From: Synchiropus splendidus
Taxonomy: Eukaryota; Chordata; Actinopteri; Syngnathiformes; Callionymidae
Assembly: GCF_027744825.2 (NCBI RefSeq)
Contig: NC_071347.1
Span: forward strand, 22,982,001 to 23,046,000
Reading direction: 5' to 3'
Length of the DNA: 64,000 bases
Of the stretch, positions 33,214-64,000 are shown piece after piece. How positions within the stretch are numbered: the first letter of the stretch is position 1; every line of letters begins with the position of its first letter. The notes under the pieces were generated by a model. It was given only the letters and a program-made list of their open reading frames with translations. It was not told the DNA's origin and ran no database searches. A program made the translations under genes and the position numbers.

Positions 33214-36200
33214 TCAACAGAAGTGGAGCAGGCCTGGGTCACAGCGCGGCCACAGAGGGAAGACCTGAGAGCGCAGCCGCAGCCAGGCGTCCTGGTAGCT
33301 GCAGGCAGCCATCTTGTAGTCCAGGTAGGTCTTCAGGTGGGTTGACCTGCAGCGACACACACGCCGTGAACAGCAGAGGGAGACTCAGAGTGGCCCGTCC
33401 GGACCCAAGGATCTGGGCCACACAACAGGCTCTCTAACAACCTTGCTGTGTGTGTGTGTGTGTGTGGAGGCGGTTGACAAAACACTATCCTTGTGAAAAC
33501 CGTATACTTTTTTGGGATTTTCTGGGTGATTCTAACTGGGTCTAAGTTTGGTTCAGAGTCCTGGTTCAGGTGAGCCATGTGCTTAAGGGGAGAGGCTGGG
33601 GAAAGGGTGATGGCCAGGAGAGGTCCCCACAAGTACAGAGATACAAACAAGAGTGTGTGTCACTGAGCTGAGATCAGGTTATCAAGCAGAGCAGTGAAGA
33701 ATAGATGGATCCCTGTTCTCTTGCGCAGAAGACACACACACACACACAGGGGTTTGTCACGCCATCCTCGTGGGGACCTCTCATTACCTTTCCCCAGCCT
33801 CTGCCCCAAAACCTAACCATCCAAAACTGTTATTTTGAAGCTTTTTAACCCTGGAATTGAGGCGTCACCTCATGGGGACCGGCCAAAATGTCCTCACAAG
33901 GAGGTGTCTATCCAAGAATTGGTCCCTACAAGTGTGGCTATGCACACACACACACACACCTCCTTCATTAATTCGAGCAGCACAGCAGTGTGTGAGGTGA
34001 CTGAGGGGCGGAGCAGGGGTGGAGGTGAGTTGTGAGTTCAGAGCACTGTAGCATCCAGCTAAACGCTAAGAGCAGAAGACGAGCTAGTGTGCTACCTCGT
34101 GTTAGCAAGAGCCAGGTGTGGCGCTATGGAGCTGCTAATGGCTGCACTCCAAAAATATATGGAGGTAATCGCCACGCTGGTCACCATGGTTACAGCAGTT
34201 CAGCTTCATGGAGAGCTAGTGGCGACGAGAAGGAGCGAATCGAAGCGGCTCAGTGTTATGGGGTGAAGCTACAGTGTTCAGTCTGTGTTTTGCTGCTGTG
34301 AGAGGCGGATTGTGGGTCTGACTGAATGAAGTGTGGATTTTCAGGACGTTCGGAGAGGCAGGAGAGGAACAGATGACCTCCTTGTGTCGGGAACAAAAGG
34401 GACATCAGCTCTGACACCGGCGGTTTTGTGTTTCCTGCGTCTCTTCCTCCCCACCACAAAGAGCCTTTCATGAGTGCACACCGGCGAGCTATGGCGCCCC
34501 CTCGTGGTGACCCAGCGCCCAACTTACCTGAGGGTCTCTGGGAGCTGAGCCGGCTCGGTGGCCGAGACCAGGGACAGGAACGAATGGAAGAGCTCCAGTT
34601 TGCAGAGCAGAGACCTGCAGACACACCAGCGTCACTCAGACTCTCAAACACCAGTCAGAAGGTCGAGGGTCCAGCACCTGGACTTGGCCGAGCCCAGGTC
34701 CTTCTTGGTGACTCCTTGTTTGTAGCCGTTGGCGGTGACATCTAGAGGCAGCTCGGGGACGCGACACCAGCTGATGGCTGCGGGGACAGACCCAGGACCC
34801 TGGTCAGGACCGAGTCATGATTCACGAGTCATGACTGAGAGGAGAGGAGGCTCACCTGCCCCGCAGGGCGACACGCGACCCTGGCCGGGCCGGTGCCGAG
34901 CCACCGTCGGGCTCAGACTGAAGGGGAACTCCAGACTGGACTGCAGGAGACGAGGAGGGGTGACGCAGAAGCCGACAGGAAGTCCTGACGTGCGAGCACA
35001 GCTGGAGACAGACAGAGTCGCTGATCAGGGAAGAGTCACAGACAGGGGGCACTGTTACTGGACAAGGTTCCTCAGTCCTCACCGCGTGACCAGAGCTCTG
35101 TGCAAGGCCTCCTGGCTGTACGGACACTTGCCCACCACCACGGTGCTGAAGTACAGCGCCCCCTGCAGGTAGTGGGAGAGCAGCGCCCCCTGGAAGCCCA
35201 GGACGCACCATCGCGCCAGCTTATCGCTGCAGGACAGAGACACCGTGGGCTCTCCTCGTCCCGGCTTCACCCGCAGCAGCCCGGTGCTGTGGTACCCCAG
35301 GCCTGGGCTCAGGGGGTCAGCGGGGCCGCCCGGGACGCACTTGGCTCCTGTGCGGTGGATGTCCTGCGTCGGGTCCAGTTGAGAGTCTGAGGTGTGATTC
35401 TGTGACGGGTCCGCGTCGACCACCGTCGGCTCCACCAGCCGTGGCTGCTTCGCTCTCTTGACGGTTTCTTCAGCTTTCCTCTTCCGGGGGTGGGACTGCA
35501 CAGACGCACACGGCTGACACTGACTCTCCGCCATGGGGATGATGGAGGCATCGCCGCCTGGTGGGACACGACCTTTGGTGAGTCTTCCAACAGAGTGTTG
35601 AGTCCTGTTTCCAGTGTACTGCCTCAAGGCGCGCTACGCGAGCGCCCCCCAGTGGGCGACAATATGTTTTCAATTTTCAACTTCATCAATTTCAATTCCC
35701 ATTTTCAACTAATAAAACTTGATGACATTGTGACTGGATCCGGCTACAACCACCAGCTATCAATACAACAATAACTCGATCGATTCAATAAATCTGATCT
35801 GCTCTTGTATAATGGACTGAACAAGCAGCGATCGACTTTTCCACTCGTGGGAAATGAGATTTTGGCTCATTCTCAGCTCAACTCCGCCTCACTATCTGAC
35901 CCCTGTGACCCAGTGAGCTGGAGCTCCATGTCCTCTTTGCTTCCACCTGAGGTCACGTTTCATCCCACTGCTCTCAAACCCAGCTCAAGTCCCAAAAGAA
36001 GGACCTCTCTGGTGGCGCACACTCACAAACTCGGACTCACAAGGAGTATGACTGGTGAAGAAGAGGAAGGAGACGTCGGGCTGCAGCCTCCACTTCCCCG
36101 GCTCCTCTGCCGGCTGGAACACCGAGCTGTCGGCTCCTCGCACGGCTCGCAGCAGCTCCGACGTCAGGTACCTGCAAACCCAACCATCAGAGACGCAACC

Positions 36201-36688
36201 CACGGCCCCGAATGACCTCCACGACCCGTCAACGAGTCAGACCTGATGCAGCCTCTGCGGGCGATGACCTCAGCATGGCTGTCATTCAGCACATCACCTG
36301 GACACACAGGTGGCACGTGACGTCACACAGGAGGAGGGAGACACGGAGAAGAAGCGGGAGGTCACGAACCGTTCGGACTCATGGACGACTTGCCGATACA
36401 TTTAGTTCCAGTTCCCAGAGACACGACTTGCTTTTCAACTGCAAGATGGAATTTAGAAATAATCTCACAACAAACGCTCTCCATATGAGTGCACTTCAGG
36501 ATCCAATACTCCAATGACGGACTGGAGGGGGACCCACCTGCTCGGGAGTGCGAGCCCCGGGAGAGTCGGACCACAGCGGCCAGCAGAGTCCACTCTCTGC
36601 CGGGCTCCGGCTTCCCTCTCGGGGGAAGTTGGCTGAAACTCTCGTAGCACAACCGAGCGATTTCGTCCGCAAACTCTGCGTCCCCCAT
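33214..36688 (-). CDS. adat1: tRNA-specific adenosine deaminase 1
   Basis: Nine exons on the minus strand: 36538-36688, 36370-36438, 36243-36297, 36041-36171, 35083-35557, 34856-35001, 34678-34777, 34528-34614, 33214-33346. They are GT-AG, in phase, and total 1347 nt (448 aa; human 502). The deaminase domain covers almost the whole protein. Zinc and catalytic residues are visible: DSHAEV (His81, proton-shuttle Glu83), PCGDAS (Cys136) and SCSDK (Cys245). Other landmarks are [46 protein letters not shown] and [13 protein letters not shown]. Family knowledge: it deaminates A37 of eukaryotic tRNA-Ala to inosine. The C terminus ([21 protein letters not shown]) differs from the mammalian ending. 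The exon 2 donor is a weak GTTCGT. Confidence 0.95.
33460..33660. repeat. CA-flanked interspersed repeat copy
   Basis: After a (TG)n run it contains CAAAACACTATCCTTGTGA, GGTTCAGAGTCCTGGTTCAG and AGGTCCCCACAAG, shared with 41560-41800 and 42535-42735. It lies in the last intron of adat1. Confidence 0.55.
33725..33960. repeat. CA-flanked interspersed repeat copy, opposite orientation
   Basis: It is bounded by (CA)n runs at about 33730-33749 and 33941-33959. Inside are GTGGGGACCTCTCATTACC, CCTAACCATCCAAAACTG and TGTCCTCACAAGG, the reverse-strand wording of the copies at 33460 and 41560. Confidence 0.55.
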
Positions 36689-37322
36689 ATCAAAGTATAC
36701 TCCCGAGCTTTGTAGCCGTTATAACTGTATTTTTTTATGACTTTAATGTAGGACTATTTCATACATTTAACGACTTGGAATTAGCATTAGCCGTTCGTTA
36801 GCACGGAGAAATCTGCAGAAGAAGAAGCCACTTCCGGTGCAGAAGGGCAAGGCGGTTATTTCAAAAATAAAAGCGCAACAACAGTTCACAATAATAGTTT
36901 AGTTTTTAAATTTCAACAGCTTAACTTACGCGTGGTTAAGATAAGTAGGTTTTTATCGGCACAAACAATTTGTGATACAAGGGATTTTCTTTGGGAGAGT
37001 TCATAATAAAAAGGGAATTTACAAAACAAAAAGGAAAACAATGTTAAGTTTATTCTGAAATGTTCATGTTAATAAAGGTAATGAACAAATACATTGATAG
37101 CATTATTTAGGCTTGACTTGAGTTGTTTGAATTGAGACTTCAACTGACAGGAAGTGACCCTGCCTCTTGAGCCATTGAATCGGGGTTCAGTGCGCGGTGA
37201 CTGAAGAAGAGTTGTTTCAATCCGCAGGTCTGTTGCCGACGATAAAATGAAAGGAACTTGAAAACCCAACCTTTGTGATGTCACATGGGTTTGGCGTGAA
37301 AGACAGGTGTGTTTGGACAGAG
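36689..37322. other. Upstream regions of adat1 and orphan gene A
   Basis: These 0.6 kb separate the divergent starts of adat1 and the first orphan gene. It is AT-rich at 36840-37140. No KARS1 exon is seen here, although in human KARS1 is head-to-head with ADAT1. Confidence 0.55.
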
Positions 37323-37335
37323 GAGATTTAAGGGG
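37323..37335 (+). promoter_or_regulatory. TATA-like core promoter of orphan gene A
   Basis: GAGATTTAAGGGG matches the sequence in front of orphan gene B (39683-39695, GAGATATAAGAGG) at 11 of 13 positions. It lies 50 bases before the start codon, so transcription probably starts around 37355 and the 5' UTR is very short. Confidence 0.5.
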
Positions 37336-37384
37336 GAGACGAGTGCGGGGAGGTGACACAGAAGTGAGAGCATCTTGACTGAGA

Positions 37385-37738
37385 ATGTACGCCTACGCCA
37401 AGGGAGACAACGTGGACATCCCGCTGGGGTGGAACGCCTGGCCCCCCGGGACGCCCCTGCGCCAGATGGGACAGGGCGACGGTCAGCTGGACGTCTTCTT
37501 CATCGCTCACCCAGAACGCAGTCGGGCCGAGAGCGACTGGAGCAACGACAACATCGCCGACAGCGGAAGCTTCCGGGAAAATCGGAACGGAGCCATCCAC
37601 GGTGTCGATGCCAACAGCGCCACCAGCAGCACGGAGCGCAACGTCTATGACAGCGAAACGGAAAGTGCCGCGGAGGAGGGCAACAGCAACGCAGAGGGCA
37701 ACTTGGCCGACAGCAACCGCCAGCCAGAGTCGGACTGA
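37385..37738 (+). CDS. Orphan gene A: small acidic Ser/Asn/Glu-rich protein, no known family
   Basis: This is an intronless 117-aa frame with its own promoter box and a polyadenylation signal at 37776-37781, giving an mRNA of roughly 440 bases. It starts MYAYAKGDNVDIPLGW, with GQGDGQLDVFFIAH at about residues 29-42, then a low-complexity acidic tail (RNVYDSETESAAEEGN). The same order (MYA-A-[KR]GD, GQGDGQLDV-F, RNVY) occurs in orphan gene B 2.4 kb downstream on the same strand, which argues that both frames are real and duplicated. There is no signal peptide, membrane segment or known domain. The acidic serine-rich tail looks disordered and rich in casein kinase 2-type sites. Function unknown. 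Confidence 0.72.
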   Translation: MYAYAKGDNVDIPLGWNAWPPGTPLRQMGQGDGQLDVFFIAHPERSRAESDWSNDNIADSGSFRENRNGAIHGVDANSATSSTERNVYDSETESAAEEGNSNAEGNLADSNRQPESD

Positions 37739-37775
37739 GGGAGCCTCACCATCCGGGCTGATGGAGCGTGAGCAC

Positions 37776-37781
37776 AATAAA
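37776..37781 (+). promoter_or_regulatory. Polyadenylation signal of orphan gene A
   Basis: AATAAA lies 38 bases after the stop codon and is followed by GTGTGTG, a GU-rich downstream element. It supports a very compact transcript. Confidence 0.7.
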
Positions 37782-37795
37782 GAGTGTGTGAAAGC

Positions 37796-39682
37796 GAGCT
37801 GGCGTCCATCTGCCGTGTGTTTCACTGCTGTGTCAGAGACAAGGGTGAGGAGGTCGAGCACGAGGGGTGAAGCGCAGTCCCTGTTGACGGCGGTGATTCT
37901 GGCAGGGGCCAAGACTGGACCCAGCAGAGCAACTTCCTCTCAGTCACACATTGCAGCGGTCTCATCTGAACACAAACCTTTCACTTGCTTTTGAGGCCTT
38001 TAGTTCCCTTTTTAAAATGGACTCATTTTAACTGTATTTTTAATCAGAAATAATAAAAATATTTTTCAGAAAATACCTTTAAAAACAGATGTTTTTATAC
38101 CACAATTTCCACCACATTCACCACTTAAACTTCCAAGATATCAGATTTACGTTGAGAATTTAAAGGTGCAAAAAAATCAAGGACCATATTTGATCAAAGG
38201 GCATGTTTTATGTATGAAGTGCCACGGCCTGATGACACCTGTCTACGTTGTGGCTTCTTTCACTCGATAAGCACAAGGATGGAAGGGTGCTGAGAGGCTG
38301 CTGAGCAGGTGGCCACATCACAGTCACCTAACATTTCAAACGACGGCGCTGCCTTCCACTCGTCCTCTGGAAAAATCCTAGCCCCGCCCCCACTCACGAC
38401 ACCAACATCAGATTTTCCCTTTTTCGGTCTAAAAGAAGTCGAAAAGTCCTTTGGACGTCTAGGCTAACATCGATTCACCACAGGTCTAAAAGTGAACGTT
38501 TTTTAGATGATGTCCAAGAGACGACTGAGACTATATGCCACATCAGCGTCAGACCTTTAAATAACCGCAGCCCACCTTTGATACAATTTACTGTTGTTGT
38601 TCAGTTGAATATAGAATAATGGATAGATTAAGTTATATTGTCCACAATTAGACTAAAACAGTGATTCTTAACCACAGGGCCGCGAGCGCCCCCTAGAGGG
38701 CCGCTAGAAGTTCCTTGTTTTCCACCTCTGGGCCGTGAGACGTTTTAATACACGAGCCACGTATGGTGGCAGTGGTGAGTCAGTGAACTGACTTGACAGC
38801 TGCACATCTGTGACAGTGACCAACTGTGGAGAAGTTCTTGGAAAGAAACAGTGATGAAGAAAGTGACGGCGCCTCCAACGGTAAACACTGAAAGCACCTG
38901 TTGGAGCTGTTTTGAAAATGAATTTTATGCTGATACTGTCATTCACACTTTACTCATATCTTCTTTGGAGTTTATTTTTGAAGAAATATAAAGGTTATAT
39001 TTAGACATTGTTTGATTTTATTCAGAATCTTATTCGTGACGCCACCTTTCCCTGAGCGAGTGGCTCCGGGGCCCATTCAAGGAAGAGAACTGATTCATTA
39101 CTGTGATTTCGTTTGTGTTCAATAACCATATTCATGTAAACAAACCAAAACCTTGTCAAATGACACAATGTCACACAGAGAGCGCCACCTAACGCTGAGA
39201 GCCAACATGGAAAACCATTGGGTCTTGAACCCAGACAGACCCCAGCCAGGGTCCCCACAGCGCCCGGCAGAAGAGGTGGCAGTGATCCGGTGTTTGGGAC
39301 GGGTGGCTCAAACCTTCTGGAGCAGGACCGGACCTCCCGGGCTCTGCAGACCAACACCTGCATCTGTGGGGGTCTGAGAAGGTGGTCCCAGACTCAGCCA
39401 GGACCAGGACTATTCCCACACTGGGGTCAACAGCCCAGGCTGACGTTGGTTTGAACCCAAAGGTCCGGACTCTTCCGTCACTCAACCATGCGCCCCACTG
39501 TTCTCCTCAACTGGTGCCGGGACTGGGACACCACCTGGTGCCACCTGCTTCAGAGCACGCAGCCTCACCTTTATGACGTCATCTCAAAAGCCGGACAACA
39601 CAGGTCCTGATCCAACTACAGACCCGCGGCGTCTTCATTGCCTCAGGCCGAGGGAGACCAAAGCCCAGGCCACCTTCCTTAA
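37796..39682. other. Spacer between orphan genes A and B
   Basis: These 1.9 kb contain no gene I can support. A hAT-like terminus CAGTGATTCTTAACC at 38659-38673 is followed by GGGCCGCGAGCGCCCCCTAG, a wording common at ends of hAT-type elements. The rest is AT-rich or plain. Confidence 0.5.
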
Positions 39683-39695
39683 GAGATATAAGAGG
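39683..39695 (+). promoter_or_regulatory. TATA box of orphan gene B
   Basis: GAGATATAAGAGG contains a good TATAAG box and matches the box of gene A at 11 of 13 bases. It places the transcription start near 39715, which excludes the in-frame upstream ATG at 39573 and supports the start at 39801. Confidence 0.6.
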
Positions 39696-39800
39696 CCGGA
39701 CAGACGCTGGCCACTCTGGAAGCTACTCAGTCCTCGGAGATCGCGACCATCTCTTTCTTCAGAAGAACCTCATCTTCCACGCCACCGTCAGCGTCTCGCC

Positions 39801-40511
39801 ATGTACGCACAAGCTCGAGGAGACAGCGGGGACGCGCACTTCGGACGGCAAGTGGGGCCTTCGCTTCCCCAGATCGGACAAGGAGACGGACAGCTGGACG
39901 TCATCTTTGTGTGGAACTTAATGGAGCAAAGGAACGTGTATAACGCGGTGCACGACGTGGAGAGCGCTGCCAACGCCGAAGCCAGCCAAACCAGCAGCAA
40001 CGGCGAGGACGCCAGCTTCAGCGGCAGCGAGGTGGAGTCGGGGAGCAGCAACGCCATCAGCGACACGGACAGCATCCACGAGGGCGGCAGCAGCAGCGAG
40101 ATCGACAGCATCGTCGACAGCAAGAGCGACACGGAGAGCTACCAGGACGCCAGCGCCACGCCGAGCAACGCGCCCTTCGCCGGCAGCAGACAGACCGGCC
40201 CAGGCCACCACAGCACCCTCGTCGGCCCCAAGCGGGAACAGACGGCGGGCGGCGTGGGCTCCATCCTGAGCAGCAGCTGCGACAGCAGCTACAGCGACAG
40301 CGACACTTCCTACAGCAGCGGCTACACGGAGAGCGCCAGCGGAAGCTACTGCAGCGACTCCTACAGCGACAGTTACGACGACTCGGAGAGCAGCGACAGC
40401 GACCCCCACTGCCTGCTGGTCTTTACGGTCAAGAACTTCCCGAGCCTGAGAGTGGCTCCCAACGCGCCGCGCACTTGTTCCGTGCCCTCCGGACGCCGAC
40501 CTCACGCTTAG
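39801..40511 (+). CDS. Orphan gene B: Ser/Asp-rich paralog of gene A, no known family
   Basis: This is an intronless frame of 236 aa from the ATG at 39801 (context GCCATG). The N terminus MYAQARGDSGDAHFG and IGQGDGQLDVIFVW mirror gene A, as does QRNVYN. The middle and end are strongly Ser/Asp/Glu-rich (GSEVESGSSNAISDTDS, SSYSDSDTSYSSGY, YDDSESSDSD), so probably disordered and highly phosphorylatable. The last 35 residues switch to HCLLVFTVKNF and a basic proline-containing end. There is no signal sequence, so it is unlike secreted acidic biomineral proteins (SCPPs). The frame extends upstream to 39573, but the TATA box and the paralog's start argue for 39801. It converges tail-to-tail with wwp2. 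Confidence 0.75.
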   Translation: MYAQARGDSGDAHFGRQVGPSLPQIGQGDGQLDVIFVWNLMEQRNVYNAVHDVESAANAEASQTSSNGEDASFSGSEVESGSSNAISDTDSIHEGGSSSEIDSIVDSKSDTESYQDASATPSNAPFAGSRQTGPGHHSTLVGPKREQTAGGVGSILSSSCDSSYSDSDTSYSSGYTESASGSYCSDSYSDSYDDSESSDSDPHCLLVFTVKNFPSLRVAPNAPRTCSVPSGRRPHA

Positions 40512-40712
40512 CACCGCGCCTCCACCACCAGTCCCCACTAATCTTAACCGACGTCGGCCATATTTGTGAGAGGCGGGAGAGCTCTGCAGGCCTGCGCCGC
40601 AGCTCCAGGCCCCCTGTTTTTAACCACATGGTGTCAACTTTTAAACCTGTCATCCACTTCCGCCTCTCGGTGGCGATCTACATACTAAAGTTGAAACCCA
40701 AGAATGATGAGA

Positions 40713-40718
40713 AATAAA
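40713..40718 (+). promoter_or_regulatory. Polyadenylation signal of orphan gene B
   Basis: AATAAA lies about 200 bases past the stop codon. The final AA is also the first two bases of the target-site duplication of the adjacent LINE tail, so the insertion landed at the cleavage region of this gene. The pre-insertion downstream sequence (ATGTGGCTGTG, now at 41063-41073) is GU-rich. Confidence 0.7.
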
Positions 40719-40744
40719 GTGACAAACTTCTACATGAGGCTGTG

Positions 40745-41045
40745 AGTGGATCAGTGGGACAGCACACATGCTCAGGTGTGTAGGAGACCAAGTCAGAGAG
40801 GCTGGATGGAGATGGTTTGGACATGTACAGAGGAGAGAGAGAGAGAGAGAGACAGTACATTGGTAGATGAAGATGTTGAGATGTTGGAAGGTGGAGAGGA
40901 AGGCCAAAGAGGAGATTGATGGAGGTGGTGAAGGAGGACATGAGGGTTGGAGGTTTGAGAGGAGAGGAAGAAGAGGACAGGGTGAGGTGGAGGAGGATGA
41001 TCCGCTGTGGCCACCCCTGAAGGGAGAAGCCCAAAGAGAAAGAAG
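40745..41045 (+). mobile_element. 5'-truncated RTE-like LINE with 28-bp target-site duplication
   Basis: The sequence runs from GGCTGGATGGAGATGGTTTG through a (GA)n stretch to GATGATCCGCTGTGGC, CACCCCTGAAGGGAGAAGCC and AAAGAGAAAGAAGAAG, the standard 3' end of fish RTE-type LINEs. It is flanked by 40717-40744 and 41046-41073, which are identical over 28 bases except for one A/T difference. That is a target-site duplication and shows a fairly recent insertion. Confidence 0.85.
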
Positions 41046-41394
41046 AAGTGACAAACTTCTACATGTGGCTGTGCAGCTCATTCTTCGGAAGAACCACAGA
41101 GAAAATAACCACTTCCACCAGATGGAAAAGGAAACTCTCGTGGGTTAAAAAAAACCCCAAAACAATGGGGCAGAACGTCAAACTGAGCGGCTGGAGAGCA
41201 GGGAAACGTCAGATCCGATCACACGATTGAAAGACTGAGGACGAAGAGCAAAGAAGGTCCGGCCCGGTCCTCGCACCTCACGCACCCAAGAGGGCAGGGG
41301 CCCGACTGACAGGGCTTCAGTCAGCCTCAGCCTGGGCTCCTGTCTCCGCCACTGTGAGCCACAGAGAGTCAGGAGCCCATTGAAGATCGACATT

Positions 41395-41400
41395 TTTATT
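41395..41400 (-). promoter_or_regulatory. wwp2 polyadenylation signal
   Basis: TTTATT on the plus strand gives AATAAA on the minus strand, about 450 bases past the wwp2 stop codon (41846-41848). It is the first canonical signal found in the 3' UTR. Confidence 0.6.
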
Positions 41401-41559
41401 TCATCTATATACAGGAAGAAACGCAGAATCATACAATCAACAGAAAATCATGAAACTCCATCACAGCTCGTCTTCATGACAAGAATAATCTCTCTGCGAC
41501 ACACACACACACACCCTCCTCTCACCAGCCATGTTTGTTTGAGCCATATGAGCGGTTAC

Positions 41560-41800
41560 CTCTAAATGGTGTGTGTGTGAACCTGTATTTATATTCTTGT
41601 GAGGACTCATCTCTGACAGGACACAGAGCTTGTAAGGAGATTTTAGCTGGTCCTCATGAGGTTTTGAGGATGCAAACTTCAAAATGACTGGGTTTGGTTC
41701 AGAGTCCTGGTTCAGGTGAGCCATGTGTTTTGGATGGTTAGGTTTAGGGGGAGAGGTCCCCACAAGGATAGAGAGGCATGTGTGTGTGGGGGGAGGGAGG
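41560..41800. repeat. CA-flanked interspersed repeat in wwp2 3' UTR
   Basis: It contains TTCTTGTGAGGACTCATC, GGTTCAGAGTCCTGGTTCAG and GAGAGGTCCCCACAAGGATA between two (TG)n runs. It matches the copies at 33460 and 42535. Confidence 0.55.
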
Positions 41801-41845
41801 CGTGTGTCCACCGGCAGCTCAGACTGTGATCTGGAGGCGTGGGTC

Positions 41846-63247
<21,402 letters not shown>

Positions 63248-64000
63248 CTGAAGAGAAGAGGAGCAGAGAAGGGAAGCAAACAAGTTTCAACTTAGCAAAT
63301 CGATACACCGAGATGTGAGCACAGATCATCTTCATTCCCTCATCAGGGGTCTCCACAGCAGGTCCTCCACCTTCACCTGTCTCCATCACCCCCTCGTCAT
63401 ATGATGCCTCCTTCATCATGGACGTCACTGTTGTCCTCCTCCGCCCACCTTCATCTCCACCATCCCTGGTCCAACTCCGTCTCTCCTCATGCCCAACCCA
63501 CCTGACCTCCCTAACCTCTCCACGTGTCCCTCTGACAGACAGGTGTCTGAGCTTGTCCTGTCTTGCCACTGCGGACCTCAGTATCTTCATCTGACTCCTG
63601 AACATCATGGCAGACCAGTGTAGCACCCGCTGCACTCTTCTTCGCTGCTGTCCATCACTTTGATCACTCTTCAGCCTGTCCTTCCCCTCCAGCTCTCCTC
63701 TTCCTCACTCATCATCAGCAAACATCGGATTTCAGCTCCTAATGCAGCCACATGTTCCAGATCCATGGACTTGCACTGGTATGCTGTCCGAGCATGACAC
63801 GACTGTTCTCCCTAACTTGGCCTCAGGGGCACACAACAGTGGTGAGCAACCTGTTTTTGTTTTTCTGAAAGTCACTATCTTGTGTAGTTTTGACAGACTT
63901 GTTGACAGAAGTGGTCGCACTGGACTCGTATTATTCACTCGCTCACGCTGCGTCACGCTTGACACTGGCGCGCGTGTGTCACATGACTGGAGGCTGAGTT
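63248..64000 (-). other. wwp2 intron running off the right edge
   Basis: It begins at the acceptor of exon 63165-63247 and contains an RTE-like fragment (63330-63640). The next upstream wwp2 exon is not in the window. Confidence 0.6.
63330..63640 (-). repeat. RTE-like LINE 3' fragment
   Basis: The reverse complement has CAGATGAAGATACTGAGG, CAGAGGGACACGTGGAG, GAGACGGAGTTGGACCAGGG and GGAGACCCCTGATGAGGGA. This is the same order as in the intact-ended copy at 40745-41045 and in 28145-28345. Confidence 0.55.

Noticed and set aside
39573..39800. N-terminal extension of orphan gene B to an upstream in-frame ATG
   Set aside because: A TATA box lies inside the extension and the paralog starts at the equivalent of 39801, so the extra 76 codons are probably not translated.

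Overview
This 64 kb window is teleost fish nuclear DNA. The evidence is spliced vertebrate genes with GT-AG introns (some only about 80-150 bases), vertebrate-only families, CA/TA microsatellites, and many decayed non-LTR retrotransposon fragments. The gene content matches human chromosome 16q: SPIRE2 (16q24), CHST5/6, TMEM231, GABARAPL2 and ADAT1 (16q23), and WWP2 with miR-140 (16q22).

Layout from left to right: (1) spire2, minus strand, 413-15450, 15 coding exons that all join in phase (about 748 aa). (2) A single-exon GlcNAc 6-O-sulfotransferase of the CHST5/CHST6 group, minus, 18874-20070. (3) tmem231, minus, 23932-27521, 7 exons, one intron being an 82-base AT-AC U12-type intron. (4) gabarapl2, plus, 29010-31676, 4 exons, divergent from tmem231. 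(5) adat1, minus, 33214-36688, 9 exons. (6) Two small intronless plus-strand genes, 37385-37738 and 39801-40511, that share an N-terminal motif and a core promoter and that I cannot assign to any known family. (7) wwp2, minus, 41846-63247, 18 exons visible; its 5' exons (C2 domain) lie beyond the right edge. mir-140 lies in one of its introns on the same strand at about 45320-45405.

The genes do not form one pathway. SPIRE2 nucleates actin, CHST5/6 sulfates keratan-type glycans in the Golgi, TMEM231 guards the ciliary transition zone, GABARAPL2 is an Atg8-family autophagy protein, ADAT1 makes inosine at tRNA-Ala position 37, and WWP2 is a HECT ubiquitin ligase whose intron carries the cartilage microRNA miR-140. 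The most novel content is the unrecognised tandem pair between adat1 and wwp2. It sits where human has KARS1 head-to-head with ADAT1. An RTE-like LINE tail with a 28-base target-site duplication has landed on the 3' end of its second member.

Intergenic and intronic DNA is mostly unique-looking AT-rich sequence with dispersed repeats: at least five RTE-like 3' tails, seven copies of a shared internally deleted LINE-derived fragment, several CA-flanked repeats, a 99-base inverted-repeat MITE, and a degenerate minisatellite inside gabarapl2. All coordinates come from reading the sequence by eye; no search or alignment was run.
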